From Scedosporium boydii (taxonomy: Eukaryota > Ascomycota > Sordariomycetes > Microascales > Microascaceae), in NCBI GenBank assembly GCA_002221725.1, contig NJFT01000082.1, forward strand, positions 62,001-126,000: 64,000 bases of DNA. The letters are read 5' to 3'. Every line of letters starts with the position of its first letter. Position 1 is the first letter of the stretch. The notes beneath the pieces are model-generated. The model was not told the DNA's origin and ran no database searches. It worked only from the letters and a program-made list of their open reading frames with translations. Made by a program: the position numbers and the translations under genes. Positions 57,089 to 64,000 of the stretch are shown piece after piece.

Positions 57089-60000
57089 TACCACATGTAG
57101 TATTGTACTACCGAACGAGTACGAAGTGCTGACCGTTGGTGCCTGTAACGAGGTACCACCGAGCGAATGGGCAGCTTACCCACCACCTTAGACGGACATT
57201 GTCTGAGTTTGTCCTTTGCTATCCCGTTTGGAGGATAAAGGCTCTGCTGCAGACACGGAGCTTAGCCAAAACCTGTCCCTTTGGCGGGGTAGCTTGCTAT
57301 TCGTCCGGCCTCGATTTGATGAATCAATCTTAATGATAGCAAGTAAGACTACATTGATCAAATGCCCGACGGATGGCATCCATGGAGTTCCGGCAGATGT
57401 ATGAAATAAATGGACAGGAGCTGTATTCATCGCCTACCTAGGTCTGTTCGCCCGTTTACACAGGGCCCTGATGTGCACCATTCTCGCAGGGACTGGATGT
57501 TGGAAGACAGCTCCGGTGTCACAATCATCCGTAGCCTGCCATCAATGATGCTCCATCGTCTGATATCCACATTGGTGTATAAGGTATAATATACTTCGAA
57601 CATTTGATGCAGTTGTCGGGTTTGGGCTGATACCGGCTGTGGGTTGTTCCAGCTGCTTGGTTACGGTGGCGGTTGTGAGACGGATTTGATCAATGCTGCT
57701 TAACAAGCCTCCCTCTGCCTGGACATGCAACGCTGCAACGGAACTTGGCGGGCGATCGCCGCCAAGATGATAGAAAAAGGAAGGCCAGAGATTGCATGCT
57801 TGTACCTTTTCTAGGGTTGTGAACAACCAGCCAATTGAATATTATTGCTAGCCAAGACCATCGCATTTCTGAAGCCACGATGTTCACTCGCAGCCATTGC
57901 CAGTCCAGTCTTGGTTAGAAAGCGACCAGAGAACCATCTGCGGCGCTCCCAGAACGGAACTCGGGCGAAGTGCGTCAGAGGAGGGACAGGCCACTCAAGA
58001 TCCTTAAAAACTGACGTCGAGAGCATGAGATGATGGTCATCAGGAGAAGATGCTCTCTGATGTCTTGCCCACTTTTTGCTGCATGCAAACTGTCGATCTT
58101 GGCCTCCTTGAAATAAGAGCCAATTTCACTTTTTAACCCAAGGGGTCGCGGGCAGTCCGTATGATCTTCAAGGCCTTACCCAAGGGCGTAATAATCTAGA
58201 AGCTGTAGAAGAACGCACCATGGCGACAGATCTTTCATGGAGAGACCGAAGGAGACGAGACGCATGTGGAGGGAAGAGAAGCAAAAGATAGGATGAACTA
58301 GATCTGTTCATGCAACGGATTGAAGATCGCGGATTGATGTGCTTGTCTCGGTGGGAACCGTCCCGTCCAGCAACAAGTGCGGCGGCAAGGAATGTATCGT
58401 GAATTGAGGTCTGACGCCAAAAGCATGGCTGCAAACACCAGGACGGTGTTGAATTGTGCCACTGACAGCTCCCAGCGACAGCACAGGTCAAGGGTCACAA
58501 TGGATCAGTTGTCTTGGTTGATTTACATTGTTGATGCCATTACGAAGTATTATTCCTTCCAATTAATTTTTCTCGAGCATCGCGAGGTTGGTGAAGGACC
58601 TTGCCTGGCTCCGACCCTTCCTTTTGTTTTTAATTTGTTTTTATTTTTATTCTTTTTCTTTTTTTTTGCCCTTTTCCTATTTGTTGTCCTTTCTTTATCT
58701 TGCTACCAGTCTTGCGTCTTGAAGACGCCATCGAGATCAATCAGAAACAGCCACCACCCCATGATGCATCAAGTAGAATTGTACGGAGTACTCGTGTACC
58801 TCGGTACTCGTTGAGCTGCCCAAAATCAGCAGCTCAAGTTCCACATGCACTTCTCCAACATTTGAACCCAACCACCCCGACCTCACGCTCCAAGTTCTTA
58901 CTGGGCCCGCATTTCGGAAAGTTGGCCCTGCAAGCCGGACCACTTACCCCAAAAGATCAACGATACCTTTGCCAACACACATCGAAATCTTGAATACCTG
59001 AGGCCAGAGTACGCTTTGGCGGCGCCGCCGATCACACTCTAAATGAATCACAACCGCCCAGACCTGATCAGACGTTGGACGACGGTGTATGTTCTCGAAT
59101 GTTTTAGGGGCGATGGGGGAAAAAAGAAAAACCCAGAAATTCTGGAACACATCAACTGATCAATAACCTTGATTCCAACCCAAGTGCCTGTGCGCATATT
59201 CTTCCCTGGCACTGACTCGTTCACCTTCAGCTCTCTCGTAATTTTTTCCCCCTCTCACGCTGACCAGAGTTTCGGCGAACCCGTTGGCCTCTCTTACAAG
59301 TGAATCCACAGACTGTCAGTGCTCTGCGCATCAGAACGAGATTTCCTCGGCGAGCTTTTGTTCCCCTTCGATCCCGACGCGATCCGGTGTCCCTGTCGCG
59401 GAACTACCATAGATTGGTGTCTTAGTGGAGTCGAAATGGGATCCTATGAATTCATCATTTATTTATTTATTATTTATTATTTATTATTTAATTTTTTTCT
59501 CCCCCTTTTCGCTCTTAAGATTTATCACTTCTTCAATTCGGAGAGCAAAAGACCCCATTACCGGAACGGCGGGCGCACCGCGGAGTTTATTCACGGGTCT
59601 TATCCTGCCGCCGGAAATCTCCCTGTCATGGCAGTCGGCAACATGCAAGGTACATCTCGCCTGACGAGCCGCCATCAATTGATCCTACTCCGGCCGACAT
59701 CCTTTACGGAGTAGATGTGCTTGCCTGAATGGACCTGGCTTGGATACAGAAGACCTCGAGCCACGTGCAATATGGGTCGTTGGTGTGCCTGGGCCGACCG
59801 GTATATTGAGCACAGCCAGTTTCGTCCTACCATCGTCTCAACACCATTATTACTTTGTATGTCTACTATTGCCGGATTATCTTCCCCGTTCGTGGTGGTG
59901 TCGTGGTCGTTTCCTTACACCCCTATACCACATGTGGCCCGAATACGTGCATCCTTAGGGACCGCAACCCGGCCGAACCGTAGACGCTCCACAAGAGGCT

Positions 60001-61073
60001 CTTGAAGACTTATTAACTCTTATGTGGGAGATATTAAGATGGACTGCACAGCCTTCCGCCAATTGGGACGCACGACGGAGCGTGGATGTCCAGTTCGCAC
60101 CATGTAACCGACTAACCCTCCATCTCAATCGCGTTATTTTGATTCCTCCTGCCCTTCGATGATTGGCGTCTGCTGGACCAGCCCTGCCTATTGATGTTTG
60201 AGGTGTGGTTCGGCCCGTGAGGCTCCAACCTAGGGTCTTTACGAAGTAGGGAAACATCAGAGTCGGCTGGGTATCGAATAACACGCCAAGGGTAATACTA
60301 CTACTACCTCATCCCAAGGAGCTTTCGACAGGAAAGCACTAACATCACTCGCGACTCGGTACCAATATCCCTTTTTTAACCTAAAGCCGGTTTTATTTCT
60401 TAACTTGTCCTGCAGAGCCGTATCAGCTCCGGCGCTAAGTGCATTGGATGAGGCTTTCACTCCCCCAAGTCAGAGTACTTCGTAATATTCCTCCCACGAG
60501 ACCGAGGTTTTCTTTTTTTTTTTTTTTCACTCTTTCTTTTTGGTCCCCTGCGCATGGGCTCAAGCGTCATCTCGAACAAACCATCCATTCACCAATACCA
60601 CCTTACCTTGGCTGCTGGACGGCGCCCTCTCGTCAGTGATGGAACCTCGTAGGGTAGCATTGTTTCAAATAGGCAGGGCCCGCGCAGTCGTCATCCTTCG
60701 ACAGATAATAATATTTCCCATCCGCCCTGGACGTTAAGGCTATTGCTCCCCGGTGGCATGTGCCTCACTCTGAATGTAAATATCGAGGCTCCTTTCTTGT
60801 AGGTGGTGGAGGCTACTTTGGAACGAACCCCGCCACATTCTTGGACAATCCTAAACGTGGCCCTTTGCCTGGATGGAACCGACCAAGGTTACAATGGTAA
60901 CAGAGCTAGGCGCGGGCAAACAGGGATCTCGATAAGATTGGATGCGATGCAACTTGAAAAACAAGAAGGCCTTGAAATTTCCAAAAGTCCTTCCCAGCGA
61001 CAATGATTCCACGACGAGGGAGAGAAAAAAAAAAGAAAAGAAAAAATTGGATGGAGGCCACCAATCGCACTCG

Positions 61074-61097
61074 CACACACACACACACACACACACA
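61074..61097. repeat. (CA)12 microsatellite
   Basis: Twelve uninterrupted CA dinucleotides, flanked by A-rich sequence. Confidence 0.9.
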
Positions 61098-64000
61098 AGA
61101 AAGAAAAGAAATAAAAAGAAAAAACCGGGAAATAAAAGAAATAAAAGAAAGAACAAATAAAGGAAAAAGAGGCCGTTCCATTGATCAATAACATGGGTTG
61201 TCCTTGTCCTTCATCCCATTTCTCAATGCTGTTCGTGCACGACACCGCGGACAACGCATCAAAGGTGTAGCCATTTGCTGAGGTCCACAGCAACCATCTC
61301 GGAGCGACCCATAGATTCATACTCGGGTCTTGTGTCTGAATTAATGCAATTCTGAATCGAGATCTCAATGCTGTCTTGTCAGGATCTGCATTTGTCGAGA
61401 GGCGTTCAAGCAAGCAGCTTTGAACTGTGACCTATAACCCTCTTCGAGGCAGATGCCAGGCACAGCCTTTACACTCAGCGACATCAAGGATGCAATGTGG
61501 GCGTCCCTGCCGCTGCGAGGTCGTCAGAATGAATTCGTCATTTAACTTTCTCTAAGTGCACCTTCCCTCGCTTCGTATCATGATGCTCTAATTAATACCA
61601 GCCCCTTGCAGTTTAGCCAGAATATTTCCTTATTGTCTTGGGGTCTGTCTTCTCGGCCTGCAGAGCCACATATCTGGGAAATTCGGTGATCGGCCCGTGG
61701 GATCCTCCAGGCGGAGCAGATGGCAGGAGGGAAGGCCCTCACCTCTCACCATTCTCTACTGTCTTTCCTAATTCCTGAATCCATACTGGGCCGTCGTTAT
61801 GCCTTATTTTCGTCCTTCGACCCCGAACACACCTGGGAGGAGAACGATCGATAACATTGTGTCCTGTAGCCATAGGAAACGGGCAGTCAGAGTGCAATCG
61901 TGGGCCAAAGCTCGACCGGAGACACCAAACAATCCACGGACAACAGGCAACACTTATACTTATTATATCACAAGTAGCTCTTCATCGATCTCATCTATCC
62001 AAAGTCTGCTTCAATATACTTGCAGTGTCCAGAAACAACCATCTACCGACCGTGTTAATGGAGATGCCAGCCAGGACTATTGGTGGACATGTGCGTGGGC
62101 AGAGTAACCTCTAGCGACCACATCTTATCTCGACATCTCCAGTACAACTTAACTAATAACATCTCTACTTCAGTCGTTAGTCCGATCGCCCTCATTTATC
62201 CTCCGTGGGAGGATTGAAGTGCGATTACCAGTGAAGATAATGAGTACGGCTATGATTGGTGGGGCCTGCCTTTGGCCCTGGGTTTATACGGATGGCTGCG
62301 AATACCGTCAGCTCGCTTCGACATAGGGCAATAGGCGAGTCAGATCTTGCACCCGCTGTTTTGCTTCGCTGCCAAGTAGTCAAAGCACACTGGTCCCTGG
62401 CAGCTCGCTTCCATGTCCGCACACATCCCCTCAGCTAAACCCGATACCTTGATCACATGAAAGTGGTCGGCTCTGTCGGACCCATGTCTGACCAACGACG
62501 ACGATGCCCGGCCTTGAAATATGTAGTAAGTTCGATCGTGTAAATGACCCGAGTTGATACGGACTAACGCCGAGCTAGGCTGTGTATTGAATATCCCACC
62601 CTTCTCGTAGCGGGACCGCCCTGCGACGACGAAATTCCATTCATACCGGATCTATCGCTACTTATCTCAATCTCGACGTGAAGTTATACCACGAGCACGA
62701 CCCGATAACTTCTTGATATACCATTGCTGAAGTCTGTGGCTGGGACAACCTGCCGACTAGTGGCCATTGGGCTTCGAAGGTCATTATACAGCGATGAACT
62801 TTCGATCCTCCGATATCCCGACCCGTCCGTCATATACATATATCCATTCTTCACTCGATGCTAGATGGAGGATAGGGTTAGAATATGGTTGGGGACCGAA
62901 CCGGTATAGAGTAAGAAAGCTGCTGCTACCACCCCATGATGGAGAATTGAGAAAATCCAGTGTTATGTACGAAGCGCCCCTTGGCGAACTCAAAGATAGT
63001 TCGCCTACTTAACACAACGCATAGGGACTAACGGATTTCTGTGGAGTGGTGTGACTTACATCCTGTGAGAGTCCCATGCGGCACGATATGGCAAGGCCTG
63101 CTCGAGACTCAACATGGGATGGATGTTCCAATAGAGTTTATCACATCGACTCGGCATTTAAGGTGTCCGTGTTCGCCTGGAGATTGGCTACTTCTCCACA
63201 ATAAACTTTGGCCTCATCCCGAGAGAGTGGCACTGCCATCTATTACCCGCAACCCAAGTCGCCCAGCCTACTAGCGTGGGACACAACCGTCCGTTAGAGT
63301 ATATTCTCCCAACCAGAAGTGGCCCGTCTTCTCTGAGACCCTGTCGTCAATGTTACCAAGCCCAAAGCTAAAATCGACAACTCTTAGGCTATGTGTCTAA
63401 CTAGACCAAGGGGGGAGAACCTCAGCTCTAGACCGCGTTGAGGGGTCTTTCTCTCCTTATTTTAGCCTCTCGAAGGGGCAATAAGCTCAGCTCACTCCCC
63501 CACTTTACATCATAGGACGGGATCGTTGCTCTTAATGCCAGACAGGTCATTTGCCCTGGGCCCCAAGCGCTATTAATGTCTCCAATGGCCCAGTCAATAG
63601 CCTCTTGGCTCACGCGGTGAGCGTAACCTTCTTTGGAGGGTATTGATCTCCACATTGCTTCATCATGCATCATCTCCGAATTATAGGCCGAGATTATACC
63701 AACTGACTGGGGCGTGAAGTCGTGGAATATATTGGAGTTCGCTCATGTAGTCAGAAGAAGTGAAACTTCTCCTATAATGTCTAGAAGATTCCCAGGTTGC
63801 GATGCTCACTGTCATGTTGAGGACCCCATCGATGCCAATTAATCAATACCAAGAGCTTCATGTTGAATGAATGGCCCCATTTCCCAGCACACTATTGGGC
63901 TTCCTGATGTGTTGACATCCTAATATCCTGCTTAGGTCTAATGATCTTCGATATCCAGCGCGGAACTAATAGGTATTTAGGTTGGTCAAAGACAACGTGG

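Larger units (their letters stand above)
54201..64000. other. Gene-poor right flank, no supported gene
   Basis: 9.8 kb in which no frame has protein-like composition with plausible splice sites. The most gene-like stretch is 56693-57088 (+), listed separately. There are several TACGAAGTA/TACGGAGTA motifs (55395, 55870, 55916, 57119, 58542, 58784, 59702, 60241, 60476). Other low-complexity stretches are a T-rich run (58620-58690), an ATTT run (59456-59490) and a CA run (61074-61097). No transposase, reverse transcriptase, rRNA or tRNA was recognised. Confidence 0.5.

Noticed and set aside
60803..61006. Plus-strand open frame of 67 codons (DGTDQGYNGNRARRGQTG)
   Set aside because: It is short, starts without a clear ATG context, ends in low-complexity A-rich DNA, and has no continuing exon.

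Overview
The window is nuclear DNA of a filamentous ascomycete (Pezizomycotina, most likely a Sordariomycete). Protein-coding genes carry short GT-AG introns (51-161 nt, often with CTAAC-like branch sites). The gene set is typical: a fungal Vps10 sorting receptor, a fungal-type complex I subunit (NUXM), a Zn2Cys6 regulator, a GAP-type permease and a DUF202 membrane protein. Intergenic DNA is long, with homopolymer and dinucleotide runs. Species cannot be fixed from the sequence alone. No virus, plasmid, CRISPR, rRNA or tRNA gene, or recognisable intact transposon was seen.

Layout. 1-765: 3' end of an unknown low-complexity protein (+). 5354-10043: VPS10 (-). 11235-13234: NTF2-like protein with internal repeats (-). 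15210-17363: amino-acid permease (-). 17364-21708: gene-free DNA with a dense cluster of the nonamer TACGAAGTA. 21709-23871: ten-exon gene for a 492-residue protein of unknown function (+). 24847-25095: small hypothetical protein (-). 25931-27181: Sil1, the nucleotide exchange factor of ER BiP, ending in KDEL (-). 28210-28942: complex I NUXM (+). 29449-31410: SET-domain protein with an in-frame stop that must be spliced out or is disabling (+). 31807-32699: ribosomal protein uS19/RPS15 (-). 34777-35999: single-pass membrane protein (+). 36511-38726: class I alpha-1,2-mannosidase, GH47 (-). 40093-43626: C2H2 zinc-finger protein (-). 47543-47977: DUF202 membrane protein (+). 50051-51504: Zn2Cys6 transcription factor (-). 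From about 51.5 kb to the end (12.5 kb) no gene could be supported.

The genes are mostly housekeeping. Three act in the secretory pathway: Sil1 in ER folding, the GH47 mannosidase in N-glycan trimming, and Vps10 in Golgi-to-vacuole sorting. Nothing suggests an operon-like or biosynthetic cluster. All exon structures were derived by hand from reading frame, splice consensus and phase, and each multi-exon model closes in frame. The observations most worth following up are the interrupted SET gene, the TACGAAGTA motif family with its palindromic arrangements, and the conserved-looking 492-residue unknown.
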